Origin: BOG-224 sp963783505 | GTDB lineage: Bacteria > Acidobacteriota > Terriglobia > Bryobacterales > Bryobacteraceae | DNA: 64,000 nucleotides | Reading direction: 5' to 3' | NCBI GenBank assembly: GCA_963783505.1 | Contig: CAWAOP010000025.1 | Span: 124,001 to 188,000 of the forward strand | Part shown: piece by piece, positions 46,680-55,211 of the stretch | How positions within the stretch are numbered: the stretch's first letter is position 1 | Layout: each line of letters starts with the position of its first letter | Position numbers and translations under genes: made by a program | Notes under the pieces: model-generated | What the model was told of the DNA's origin: nothing | The model's database searches: none | The model's input: the letters and a program-made list of their open reading frames with translations, nothing else

Positions 46680-47530
46680 GCTTGCTCCAGGTCTTGCGCC
46701 AGCGCCGCGAGAACGTCTTCCTTCGCCGAGCGCAGGAAAAAATGGCCGCCCGGAAACACGCGCACCGCGAACGCTCCCGATGTCTGCTCGCCCCACGCTT
46801 CCAGGTGCTCCCGCGGGATGTAGTCATCGGCGCCTCCGTACGCGCGAATCGGAAACGCGAACGGCGAGTCTTCCGCGTAGACGTAGTTGCGGTAAAGCGT
46901 CGCGTCCGCTTGAAGCGACGGCAGAATGGCCCGTAACACGAGCGGATCGTCCAGCGTCTCGGGCGGGAGGGCCTTCATCTGTCGCAGTTCTTCGATGAAC
47001 CGAGCCTCAGAAGGCGGCGGAGCCGGCGTGTAGTCACGGCGAAATTGCGGCGCCCTCGCGGCGGAAGCCACCAGCAGCCGCGGCGCGGGCAGTCCGTCCC
47101 GCCGCAGCCTTCGCGCCAACTCGAACGCAACCGCCGCGCCCATGCTGTGCCCGAAGAACGCGAACGGCAAATCGAGATACCTTCGAATCGCGCCCGCCAA
47201 CGCGTCCACCAGCGCGGCCATCCGTCCGAACGGCGCTTCCGCCCGCCGGGATTCGCGCCCAGGCAGTCGAACGGGGCAAACGGTCACCGGAAACGTTTCG
47301 ATCTTCCACCGGGAAAAGGCCGCCGCGCCGCCGCCCGCAAACGGAAAGCAGAACAGGCGCATCCGCTTCGCCTCGTCCGCGCCGGGAAACCACGACGCCG
47401 GGGTCGCGCGCTGGCGCAATTTGATGGCGAGTAAACGCCGCTTCTCCGGCGACAAATCTTCGAGTCCTCGCTCCGCGCCCGAGTTCCACTGCCGCAACCG
47501 CGCGTCTCGGCCGCCGAAAAGCTCCCTCAA
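46673..47530 (-). CDS. Type II thioesterase, probably the C-terminal domain of the preceding glycosyltransferase
   Basis: The alpha/beta hydrolase core starts at SWFPGADEAKRMRLFCFPFAGGG, as in type II thioesterases of NRPS/PKS systems. It continues with the nucleophile motif FFGHSMGAAVAFELAR, the late aspartate region YGGADDYIP and histidine in FPGGHFFL. Upstream in the same open frame are ELFGGRDARLRQW and LEDLSPEKRRLLAIKLRQRA, the end of the GT4 protein and an NRPS-type linker, with no stop before the thioesterase. If translated alone the first ATG (47362) would cut off the start of the domain, so a GT4-thioesterase fusion is likely. Role: hydrolysing stalled or mis-primed carrier thioesters. 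Confidence 0.8.
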   Translation of the reverse strand: MRELFGGRDARLRQWNSGAERGLEDLSPEKRRLLAIKLRQRATPASWFPGADEAKRMRLFCFPFAGGGAAAFSRWKIETFPVTVCPVRLPGRESRRAEAPFGRMAALVDALAGAIRRYLDLPFAFFGHSMGAAVAFELARRLRRDGLPAPRLLVASAARAPQFRRDYTPAPPPSEARFIEELRQMKALPPETLDDPLVLRAILPSLQADATLYRNYVYAEDSPFAFPIRAYGGADDYIPREHLEAWGEQTSGAFAVRVFPGGHFFLRSAKEDVLAALAQDLEQAC

Positions 47531-48684
47531 GCAATGCCTCGAACGGAGCCACGCTCAGGCCGCGGGCGTACGCCAGCGCCGCGTCGCGAGACGCCCGGCC
47601 GATCTCCTCGAAATGCGCGCGATCTCCGAGCAATCCGCGCTCAGCGCATCGCGCCATGGGCCAACATCCTGCGCCGGAACCTCCGCCACCGGCGCCATCC
47701 GTTCGTCCAGGCGCGGCTGGTAGCGCACAATCGGGTTGACCGGCAACAGATACGGAACGCCAAGCTTCGCTTCCGGAATGCCGCCCACATTCGAGGCCAG
47801 CGTCGGAACGCCGTGCAGCATAGCCTCTACGACAATCCGCGACCGCGCCTCGGCCCACAACGACGGAACCAGCAGAACGCGCGTGCGCACCATCAGCGCG
47901 CCGATATCGTCCACCGGATCGAGCAAACGAATGTTCGCGCGAGCCGCGAGCGCGTCGCGATCCGCCCTCGTGGTCCCCCAACTTGGCACGGCCGCGAACG
48001 CCGTATCGGGAAAAGCGTCGGCCAGCGCCAGAAAAATCGCCACGCCTTTCACCGCGCACGGATTCACCATCGTCACGAACTCGTTCTCGAAGCGCCCCGC
48101 CGCGGGCCACTCGCGCGCTTCGAGCAAAGAGATCGGCGCGTGCGTCGCATCCATGCCGCCGTGTTCCCGGATGTATCGCGCCACGTATTCGCTCACGCCC
48201 ACAACCGCGTCCGCCGCCCGTATGCGTGCGGTCTTCGACGAGCTCGGAAACGCGCAATCCGGTCCGAACGGCAGCGCCAGCGTGGCGCGCGCCAGGTAGA
48301 CCACGCGCGCGCGCGGAGGCGAGCGCCGCCTCCAGCAGCGACTGCGGCGGATCGTCCGTGGACGTCAGAATAATGTCCGGCCGGAAATCGCTCGCCTGGC
48401 TCTCGAAGTAAGCCCTCAGCGGCGCGTTCGCCACCACGCGAACGTCCACTCCCGCGCGCTCGAACCGCCAGGACGCCCGGCGCGGCTTCCGCCGCCGCAA
48501 CGCCTCGGGCCGCGAGAGTGGCCGCGTAGCGCTCCATCTCCGCCGCGCCGAATACCGGAATGCGCGCCACCGCGCGGCAAACGTGTCCTCGCGCCGCCAG
48601 CGCTTCCATCAGCAGCCGGTTCGAAATATCGCCGCCGCCGTGCGACGGATAGTACAGCGAATTCTGAGCCAGCAGAATGCGCAT
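47531..48684 (-). CDS. GT4-type glycosyltransferase 1, several apparent frameshifts
   Basis: Homologous to the intact neighbour at 48684-49898, but in five frames. MRILLAQNSLYYPSHGGGDISN starts at 48684 (TGATG overlap with the upstream gene). The frame changes near 48465 (FERAGVDVRVVANAPL), near 48305 within a GCGCGCGC run (VVYLARATLALPFG), near 47635 (LLGDRAHFEEIG) and near 47530, where it joins the thioesterase frame. Core motifs survive: NPCAVKGVAIFLALA, VPSWGTTRADRDALAARANI, LVPSLWAEARSRIVVEAMLHGVP. Either multiple sequence errors or a decayed gene. The substrate is unknown. Confidence 0.72.
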
Positions 48685-49898
48685 CAGCGCGCCGCTCCGC
48701 GTTCTCGCACGCGCCGCAACAGCAGTTCCCGCTGCGCCGGGGTCAGCGATTCCATGGAATGACTTTCCTCACGCGCAGTGGGCCCCGTTCGCGCCGCGCC
48801 GCCCAGTGACGCCAAAAACTTCTCGAAGGCCCGCGGATCAATCGAATGTACGAACCGCTCCGCCGCGCTCCGCGAAGCCTCCGATTCGCGCTCGTACGCC
48901 GCGCGATCCTCGCACAACTCGCGGAGCGCCGCCACCCACGGCGCCGGGTCGTTACGCGGAATCATCGGCTTCGGCATGCCGTGCTCGTCGAACTCGGGCA
49001 AGTACGTTTCGATGGCCGCCACGGGGATGGCGTGCCCGGTTCCGAGCTTCGCGTCTTCGAGTCCGCCGAAGTCGCTCGCCACCACCGGAATCCCCCGCAG
49101 CATGGCTTCCACGACAATCAGCCCGAAGCCCTCGAACCACAACGACGGCATCATCAGCAAGCGCGCGCCGCGCAGCACGTCGTCGATGGAAGGCGCGAAC
49201 TTCGGCAGATTCACGTTCGCCCGCGCGGCGAGCGCCCGAAGATCGGCCGCCGTCGTACCCCATCCCGGTGTCGCTCCAAACGACAGTCCGGGCAATCGCG
49301 CCGCGGCGTCCAGAAAAATCGAGATGCCCTTTACCGCGCACGGATTGAGCATCGCAATCCAACCGCGCTCGCTGTTCGCAAGGTTTGGAAACGGCCCGGA
49401 CCCGTAAATCGGCGGATGAACGATCGCGGCCGCGCGGCCCAGCTCCCGCTCCACATACGCGCGCATCCGCGCTCCGATCGTCACCACGCCCGCGCATCTC
49501 CGCACCAACTCCGCGGCGTGCGCGTCCGGATTCCAGCTCTCCCGTCCGAAAGGGAAAAACTGCGGCGTATGCGCGAGGTACACAACTCGGCCCGGCGCGG
49601 ATTGGTCCGCTTCGCGCAACAGCGAGTGGCCCGCGTCTTCCGACGAAACCAGAACCCAATCCGGCTGGAACTCCTCGATCTGCGCCCGCAACGCCTGCAC
49701 CCGGCGCGCCGGATCCGCGATGGCCGCAAGCCGTATGGATTCATGCGCCGCGAAGGGCGCTCCCTCGCCCGGCGCCCCGCATACAATGCGGCATTCGCGC
49801 CCGGCCGAGGCCAGTTGGTTCAGCCAGACAAGGTTGCTCCGCGTCGCCCCGCCCCGCGGCGGAGCATAGGACGCCGTAGCCGTCAGCAGTATCCGCAT
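48684..49898 (-). CDS. GT4-type glycosyltransferase 2 with NRPS-like tail
   Basis: A 404-residue GT-B enzyme. The N-terminal Rossmann domain has MRILLTATASYAPPRGGATRSN. The C-terminal nucleotide-sugar domain has NPCAVKGISIFLDAA, WFEGFGLIVVEAMLRGIPVVASDFGG (the E-x7-E motif) and GTGHAIPV. The last 25 residues, MESLTPAQRELLLRRVRERG, look like the LTPxQRxLL helix found between modules of NRPS enzymes and are not part of the GT4 fold. It starts 6 bp after the FkbH-like gene. Likely function: glycosylation of a carrier-bound or carrier-derived acceptor. Confidence 0.82.
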   Translation of the reverse strand: MRILLTATASYAPPRGGATRSNLVWLNQLASAGRECRIVCGAPGEGAPFAAHESIRLAAIADPARRVQALRAQIEEFQPDWVLVSSEDAGHSLLREADQSAPGRVVYLAHTPQFFPFGRESWNPDAHAAELVRRCAGVVTIGARMRAYVERELGRAAAIVHPPIYGSGPFPNLANSERGWIAMLNPCAVKGISIFLDAAARLPGLSFGATPGWGTTAADLRALAARANVNLPKFAPSIDDVLRGARLLMMPSLWFEGFGLIVVEAMLRGIPVVASDFGGLEDAKLGTGHAIPVAAIETYLPEFDEHGMPKPMIPRNDPAPWVAALRELCEDRAAYERESEASRSAAERFVHSIDPRAFEKFLASLGGAARTGPTAREESHSMESLTPAQRELLLRRVRERGAAR

Positions 49899-49904
49899 AC
49901 GCTA

Positions 49905-51968
49905 TTACGCGCCTTGCTCTTCGGCCAACATCTGGCGCGCTTCTTCGTCGGTGAGGCTGCCGATCTCCGCCAGCAGGTCCTCGAATCCCGCTTCTTCCTG
50001 CGAGATTTCTTTCAGCTCGATGGCCTTCGCCAGTTCCACGATGGTGAACTCGCCGCTGTACACGATCTCGAGCGATAGGTCTACGCCGTGCGCCTGGCGG
50101 ACTCTCGAAAGCAACTGCACCGCCAGCAGCGAGTGGCCGCCGACCTCGAAAAAGTTGTCCAGGATTCCGGCCCTGGGCAGGTTCAACAACTCCGCCCACA
50201 ATTCCGCCAGCTCCCGTTCGAGCGGTGTGCGCGGAGGTTCGTACTTCGCTCGCGCCGCCGAGGCCGGCCTGGTTGCCGCTCGTATGCGCTCCAGAATCGC
50301 GCGCGGATCGCGCAACTCCGTGGCGATGCGCGCATAGTCGATGGGCCTCCGCGCGGCGGGAATCTCCGCAGAGTCCGAGCCCACCACCGGTTCCGCCGGT
50401 TGGCCCGGCGCGTGTTCCACGGATGCGGCCTTTTCGGAACCGAAACGGAACACGCCGCCGGCGTCGGGAGCCCCGAGCGATTGCAGAAACAGGGCCGCCG
50501 GACGGTTCCTGTGGCCCGCGGCGAACGGTATCTCCACGCGGTCCAGGCCGCGCTCGACGGCGATTTCTCCCAGGCGCGCCACCATCCTGTGTTCCACGCC
50601 GCGTCCCAGCGCACGGCAGCTCAGCAGAAACGTATCGGCCCGCAAAGCCGGCGGCTCCGCGCGAAACAGCATCGCGCCCACAAGTCCGTAATCGCCGAAG
50701 CGGTCCGCCACGCGCACCGTGAGGCACTCCACCCCGGAAGCCACCGCCGATCTCAACTCCGGCTCGGACCGCCGCAGCAGCGTCGCATTCATCTGGCTGG
50801 TCCGCTCCGTGAGTTGCGCCACGCGCTCCATTTGTCCCGGCTCCAGGGGCGCGATTTCGATTTTCAATTCGAGCGACGCCAGGAACTCGCCTAAACTGCC
50901 CGCCGCCCGCGCCGCCCTGGCGCGCTGCGCTCGCTCGGCGTACAACTCCGGCCGCCGCCGGTCCTCGGCCGTAATGCGCGAACGGTCGAACGCCCAGACG
51001 TGTCTCAGAAAATCGGGAATCTCCTCGGCTCGGGCCGGCAACGGGACGGCCGAAAGCCCCTGCGCCGCCGCGCGCGCCTCCGTGCATTCCTTGGGATTAT
51101 CGTCCACCAGCAGGAAACTATCGATGCCCAGATCCAGCTCGCTCGCAAGCGAAAGCAGGTTCGACGCCTTGCTCCCCCAGTTGATCCGCCACGCAGCGAA
51201 ATCCTCCAGCCTCAGCGGCATCTCCGGATGCGCGCGGAACGTCTCGAAGACGTCCTCTTCGTTGTTCTTGCTTGCGAGCGTCAGCAGCAGGCCCTCGCGC
51301 CGCCGCTCGGCCATGAACTCCTGCAAGGCGCGCCGCGAAGCGTCCAATGTGACGCCTTGAGGACCGTCCTCGCCGCAGATTCCGCGCCAGAGCGTATCGT
51401 CGCAGTCCAGCGCCACGGCTTTGAAAGCCGGCGTCACAATGGAATGGATACGCCGCGCCACTGCCGTAGCCAGCGCAGCGAAGAACTCGGGCGTATACGG
51501 AAGATGGCCGAGTTCTTCCGCGTGCGCGTCGTGCGGGTCGCCGAACGGATACAGCGCGTCTACTTCGGCTGGCGTAATCACCGAAACGCCCGGAAGCTCC
51601 CTCGCCGCATCGCGCAGAATCCGCAGGCGCGCCGCAACCCGGTCCTCATCGCGTGGCGGGCAAACCGCGACAACAAGCGGCGCCGGATACGCGGCCGCCG
51701 CCCGCACGGCGTCGGCCAGCCGGTGAACTTGTTCATCCACTCCGGCCGAGCGCCAGTCGTCGAACCGCACCAGCGCCAGATTCACTCCTGCGCGATTCGA
51801 AGCGAACAGCCCGGCGGGGTCCAGAAGCTGCTGAAAGAGCGTGTTATATCCGGCGAAACGGATCGAATAATCCAACCCCAGCTCGGCCATCCAGAATGTC
51901 AGGCCGGGCTGAATGGCTTCCGCGGTGAATGTGGCGCTAATCGCGATCGCGCGATCGTCGGGCGGCAT
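49905..51968 (-). CDS. FkbH-like HAD/acyltransferase protein fused to a carrier domain
   Basis: A 687-residue protein. Residues 1-180: FkbH N-terminal domain (ISATFTAEAIQPGL, AGYNTLFQQLLD). 185-350: HAD domain with nucleophile motif LDCDDTLW (187-194), TLASKNNEEDVFE and LVDDNPKEC. 365-525: GNAT-like region (LTERTSQMNATLLRRSE, RFGDYGLVGAML). 570-650: peptidyl/acyl carrier domain with FFEVGGHSLLAVQLL, attachment serine S613. FkbH enzymes dephosphorylate 1,3-bisphosphoglycerate and load the glyceryl unit onto a carrier protein. Having both parts in one chain suggests self-loading. The acidic tail SLTDEEARQMLAEEQ is of NRPS-linker type. Confidence 0.88.
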   Translation of the reverse strand: MPPDDRAIAISATFTAEAIQPGLTFWMAELGLDYSIRFAGYNTLFQQLLDPAGLFASNRAGVNLALVRFDDWRSAGVDEQVHRLADAVRAAAAYPAPLVVAVCPPRDEDRVAARLRILRDAARELPGVSVITPAEVDALYPFGDPHDAHAEELGHLPYTPEFFAALATAVARRIHSIVTPAFKAVALDCDDTLWRGICGEDGPQGVTLDASRRALQEFMAERRREGLLLTLASKNNEEDVFETFRAHPEMPLRLEDFAAWRINWGSKASNLLSLASELDLGIDSFLLVDDNPKECTEARAAAQGLSAVPLPARAEEIPDFLRHVWAFDRSRITAEDRRRPELYAERAQRARAARAAGSLGEFLASLELKIEIAPLEPGQMERVAQLTERTSQMNATLLRRSEPELRSAVASGVECLTVRVADRFGDYGLVGAMLFRAEPPALRADTFLLSCRALGRGVEHRMVARLGEIAVERGLDRVEIPFAAGHRNRPAALFLQSLGAPDAGGVFRFGSEKAASVEHAPGQPAEPVVGSDSAEIPAARRPIDYARIATELRDPRAILERIRAATRPASAARAKYEPPRTPLERELAELWAELLNLPRAGILDNFFEVGGHSLLAVQLLSRVRQAHGVDLSLEIVYSGEFTIVELAKAIELKEISQEEAGFEDLLAEIGSLTDEEARQMLAEEQGA

Positions 51969-52030
51969 GAAACTCCATTATGAATCGTGCCGCCCCGTTT
52001 TCGGGAATGGATGTCCGTCCCGCGATGGTA

Positions 52031-52120
52031 GTGGGGCAGGCGCTTTCGCCTGCCAAGCCCTCACTCCCCGACGCGCTCGTGGGGCAGGATGAAATCCTGC
52101 GGCGGGTTGGCAACCCGCCC
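52031..52120. repeat. Two GTGGGGC-type repeats upstream of the FkbH operon
   Basis: 52031-52054 is GTGGGGCAGGC-GCTTTC-GCCTGCC, identical to the copy at 34299. 52079-52120 has two hairpins, CAGGAT-GAA-ATCCTG and GCGGGTTGGCAACCCGC, like the copy at 35152. They fill most of the 205-bp gap before the operon, so the operon promoter must lie in or next to them. Confidence 0.75.
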
Positions 52121-52173
52121 CTGGGCCGGCCAGCGGCAAATCCCCCACGGAGAGTCAGCCTGCCTCGTAGCGC

Positions 52174-52626
52174 CTACTTCCGCTGCGCCGCCGCCCGCCG
52201 TCCGATCTCCTCCGGCGGTACGTCCTCAATGTGCGTCGCAATGTACCAGTAGTTGCCCGAAGGGTCCTCCACGGCGCCGGTTCGGTCGCCATAGAACATG
52301 TCCTCGAGTGGCCGCAACGATTTGCCGCCGGCCTCGATGCCCCGGCGGTACAACTCATCCACATTTGGTACATAAAGGTAAAGTGTCAACGGTCTGGCCT
52401 GCGCCGGGTCCGCCGGTTCTCCCATCATCACCACCGAATCCCCAATGCGGACCTCCGCGTGGTGCACGGTTCCGTCCGGCCGGTCCATTCTCTCGATCAC
52501 CCGCGCGTCGAAGGCCTGCTTCAGGAAATCGAGCAGCCGCGCAACGCCTGTCACGGTCAGATAGGTAGTCACGGTGTGGTAGCCATCCGGAACAGGCTTC
52601 ACCGTGGATTGAACTCTTGGCGACAT
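52174..52626 (-). CDS. VOC-superfamily (glyoxalase/PhnB-like) protein
   Basis: A 150-residue protein of two beta-alpha-beta-beta-beta units: YHTVTTYLTVTGVARLLDFLKQAFDARVIERM, HHAEVRIGDSVVMMGEP, YLYVPNVDELYRRGIEAGG and DRTGAVEDPSGNYWYIATH. The metal-site residues usual in the PhnB/YnfL group are seen at HAEV and the second domain. Substrate unknown. It is monocistronic and not obviously linked to either neighbour. Confidence 0.82.
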   Translation of the reverse strand: MSPRVQSTVKPVPDGYHTVTTYLTVTGVARLLDFLKQAFDARVIERMDRPDGTVHHAEVRIGDSVVMMGEPADPAQARPLTLYLYVPNVDELYRRGIEAGGKSLRPLEDMFYGDRTGAVEDPSGNYWYIATHIEDVPPEEIGRRAAAQRK

Positions 52627-52815
52627 TCATCCCTCCCGGGGCCGAAGCCCCCAACAGGATTGATTATCGCGCTTCCGCATAGGCCCTCGCGAAACCCCGC
52701 GAGGTGGGGCATCTTCCCCAGTTCACGCTACACACGCACTATGCCCCACCCCTAGGAGGCGTTCCAGGCCTAATGCGCGACCTTGCACTCCGGGATCGCA
52801 GACTGGAATAGTCCG

Positions 52816-52844
52816 TTTACCTAGCACGCTATCGCAAATAAAAT
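52816..52844 (+). promoter_or_regulatory. Candidate promoter of the decahaem cytochrome gene
   Basis: TTTACC (52816-52821), exact 17-bp spacer, TAAAAT (52839-52844; 5 of 6 consensus bases). It would give a leader of roughly 130 nt containing the 14-bp palindrome at 52889-52902. Confidence 0.5.
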
Positions 52845-52888
52845 CAACACTTTTGGATCTGTTTGTGGTGTTTATCCACATTTTCGTG

Positions 52889-52902
52889 GACCCATGGGTC
52901 CG
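52889..52902. promoter_or_regulatory. Perfect 14-bp palindrome in the cytochrome leader
   Basis: GGACCCATGGGTCC, fully self-complementary, 81 bp upstream of the start codon and downstream of the predicted promoter. This is suitable as a dimeric repressor site. No regulator gene adjoins. Confidence 0.4.
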
Positions 52903-52982
52903 TTTCGCTCCGTAATGGAATCGGACATGCAAGACCAAGTCGGCTAGGTAGCTCTTTTTTAGTACTAGAGGAGAACTCTGAC

Positions 52983-55019
52983 ATGAGGAAAAGCATCGGG
53001 ATCGCCTGCGCAGCGCTCCTTCTGCCTCTTGTTGTATTTGTCAACATCGCTTTGGCGGCGGATCCGCCGTCCAAGACAACTGCCGCCGTTGGCGACAGAG
53101 GTCACATCATGCTGAATGGCCCCACATCTTCTTTGGGGCACACCGGCTGTGTCGTAAAGATTCAAAGCGCGTCCATTGCCAAGGACGGCACTATTACCGC
53201 TCGCGCCACCATCGTGGATAGCGACGGTCACCCGCTCGACATGAACGGCCTTACCACGCCCGGTCCGGTATCCTTTGGTTGGATCGCCGCGTACATCCCG
53301 AAGGGCCAGACCCAGTACACGTCCTACACGACGAGTTCGGATGCCTCCGGGACCAATAGCAATCCCGCTCAAATCCAGGCGGGCAACGATTCGGGTGGAA
53401 CCGTTACCATCAACGCCGTGGGCGACTACACGTACACGTTCAAGACCAAGGCGCCGACCACGTTTGACGCCACGGCCACCCACTCCATTGGCGTTTCCGC
53501 CTATCGCAACCTTTCCGAGTATGGAACCTTCGACGAGTGGGCGGAGAGTTCCGACGACGTATTCAATTTCGTGCCCAACGGTTCCCCGGTAACCGTTACC
53601 CGGTCGATCATCACCACCGCCGCCTGCAACCAGTGCCACGACCCGCTCAGCGCCCACGGCGGCAACCGCCAGTTGGTGCAATACTGCATCCTCTGCCACC
53701 AGCCGCAATCGGTCAACCCGGATACGCTGAACACGGTGGACATGAAGGTCTTCATCCACAAGATTCACATGGGGTCCAGCCTTCCCAGCGTCGTCGCCGG
53801 AGGGAAGTATCAGATCTACCACCGGGGCGCGTGGGTGGACTTCTCCAAAGTCGTGTTCCCGCAGGATGTCCGCAATTGCACGACTTGCCACGTTTCCACC
53901 GCCAGCCAGCCGAACAACTGGAAGACGAATCCGAGCCGCGCAGCTTGCGGTTCCTGCCACGACGACGTGAACTTCGCGACCGGCGTCAATCACCTGAACC
54001 TGCCGCAAGTCGATGATACGCAGTGCGCCGGTTGCCACATTCCGCAAGGCCAGTTGATCTTCGACGCTTCCATCGTCGGCGCGCACACTATTCCTAACCA
54101 AGCTCCGGGCAATCCCACGCTCGTCACTAAGATTACCGGCGTCACCGGCGCCACCCCGGGCAACAGTCCGACCGTCTCCTTCAGCGTGACCGATGCCTCC
54201 GGAAACCCGGTCGATATCACGAAATTGGCCACCTTCCGCATGGTCCTCGGCGGCGGTAACGTAGACTACGGCTACGGCGCGACCGGCATCCGCGTTTCCG
54301 AAAGCCCGGCCGCCACGGCGAAGGGCAGTAACGGCAACTACACCTACACGATGACCAACAAGATCCCGGCCGGATCGACCGGTTCCTATACCGTCTCCAT
54401 CGAGGCTGCCAACACCACGACGCTCTTGCCGGGCACCACCGTCGCTACCTCGGCTACCTACTGGGCCGCGCCGACGGAATATTACTTCTCGGTCGACAAT
54501 AGCGCCGTCGCTCCCCGCCGCGTGGTGGTGGACCAAAATAAGTGCCAGTCCTGCCACCTCAATATGGGCTTCGTGCATGGCGGTTCCCGAGCCGCGACCA
54601 AAGAATGCGTGATCTGCCACAATCCCACGTTGACGGACGGCACCTCCAAGCAAAGCGTCGATCTCTCCGTTCAGATTCACAGCATCCATCGGGGCGCGAA
54701 TCTGGCAAACCCGTACACTCTGGGAACCACGAATTACCAGAGTGTCCTGTTCCCGGGCGACCTCCGCGATTGCACGGCTTGCCACCTGACCGGCACGTAC
54801 CTGGTGGAGAACGTCGGCGCCAAGGCCCTTGTCGCCAGCCCCGGCGGATTCACCGCCACCACTCCGCCGATCTCGGCCGCCTGCCAAGGCTGCCATGACG
54901 ACATCGGAACCGCTTCCCATGCCCTGTCCAATACTTCGGCGCTGGGCGAGGCCTGTGTGGCTTGCCATAAGGCCGGTGAAGCATATTCCGTGGATCGGGT
55001 ACACCAGCGGATCTTCTAA
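52983..55019 (+). CDS. OmcA/MtrC-type decahaem c-type cytochrome
   Basis: A 678-residue exported multihaem protein. The ATG at 52983 follows an AGGAG site; the signal peptide is MRKSIGIACAALLLPLVVFV to ALAA, with no lipobox. Ten CxxCH motifs occur in two groups of five: CNQCH, CILCH, CTTCH, CGSCH, CAGCH, and CQSCH, CVICH, CTACH, CQGCH, CVACH. A beta-rich domain precedes each group, the domain plan of OmcA/MtrC proteins. Such cytochromes carry electrons at or outside the outer membrane to metals or other extracellular acceptors. No MtrA/MtrB-like partner is adjacent. Confidence 0.9.
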   Translation: MRKSIGIACAALLLPLVVFVNIALAADPPSKTTAAVGDRGHIMLNGPTSSLGHTGCVVKIQSASIAKDGTITARATIVDSDGHPLDMNGLTTPGPVSFGWIAAYIPKGQTQYTSYTTSSDASGTNSNPAQIQAGNDSGGTVTINAVGDYTYTFKTKAPTTFDATATHSIGVSAYRNLSEYGTFDEWAESSDDVFNFVPNGSPVTVTRSIITTAACNQCHDPLSAHGGNRQLVQYCILCHQPQSVNPDTLNTVDMKVFIHKIHMGSSLPSVVAGGKYQIYHRGAWVDFSKVVFPQDVRNCTTCHVSTASQPNNWKTNPSRAACGSCHDDVNFATGVNHLNLPQVDDTQCAGCHIPQGQLIFDASIVGAHTIPNQAPGNPTLVTKITGVTGATPGNSPTVSFSVTDASGNPVDITKLATFRMVLGGGNVDYGYGATGIRVSESPAATAKGSNGNYTYTMTNKIPAGSTGSYTVSIEAANTTTLLPGTTVATSATYWAAPTEYYFSVDNSAVAPRRVVVDQNKCQSCHLNMGFVHGGSRAATKECVICHNPTLTDGTSKQSVDLSVQIHSIHRGANLANPYTLGTTNYQSVLFPGDLRDCTACHLTGTYLVENVGAKALVASPGGFTATTPPISAACQGCHDDIGTASHALSNTSALGEACVACHKAGEAYSVDRVHQRIF

Positions 55020-55072
55020 CCTGCGCTCCCGGACAGCCGGGTGTCTGCCGGTAAAAGGAGCCTGAATCGAAT

Positions 55073-55104
55073 CGGGTGGCCAAGGCAAGAGCCGAGGCCA
55101 CCCG
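55073..55104 (+). terminator. Hairpin downstream of the decahaem cytochrome
   Basis: CGGGTGGCC and GGCCACCCG form a 9-bp stem around a 14-nt loop, followed by GTTTCCC. The short T run makes it a weak intrinsic terminator or an mRNA 3'-end stabiliser. A C-rich tract (55107-55138) follows. Confidence 0.5.
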
Positions 55105-55106
55105 TT

Positions 55107-55138
55107 TCCCTATCCCCAATCCAAAACCCCCAACCCCT
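55107..55138. repeat. C-rich minisatellite
   Basis: Runs of C (CCCTATCCCCAATCC, AACCCCCAACCCC) of the same type as at 15501-15683 and 56515-56569. The opposite strand has four G-runs that could form a quadruplex. Confidence 0.5.
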
Positions 55139-55211
55139 CGTGTTTCCCGTAACTCGCTCCGGTTGACAGCCGTCCAAATAACGCGCAAGCTGTAGGTAGC
55201 GGAGGTGGCCC

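Larger units (their letters stand above)
52627..52982. other. 356-bp gap upstream of the decahaem cytochrome
   Basis: It holds, left to right, the inverted pair GTGGGGCAT (52705-52713) and ATGCCCCAC (near 52740-52748), a promoter-like element (52816-52844), small CCAC/GTGG hairpins and the perfect palindrome GGACCCATGGGTCC (52889-52902). No gene is recognised; small open frames here lack ribosome sites. Confidence 0.5.

Noticed and set aside
52965..55088. Long open frame (about 707 codons) antisense to the decahaem cytochrome
   Set aside because: It mirrors the cytochrome exactly, has no recognisable domains, and is what a GC-rich gene produces on the opposite strand. The ten CxxCH motifs prove the plus strand codes.
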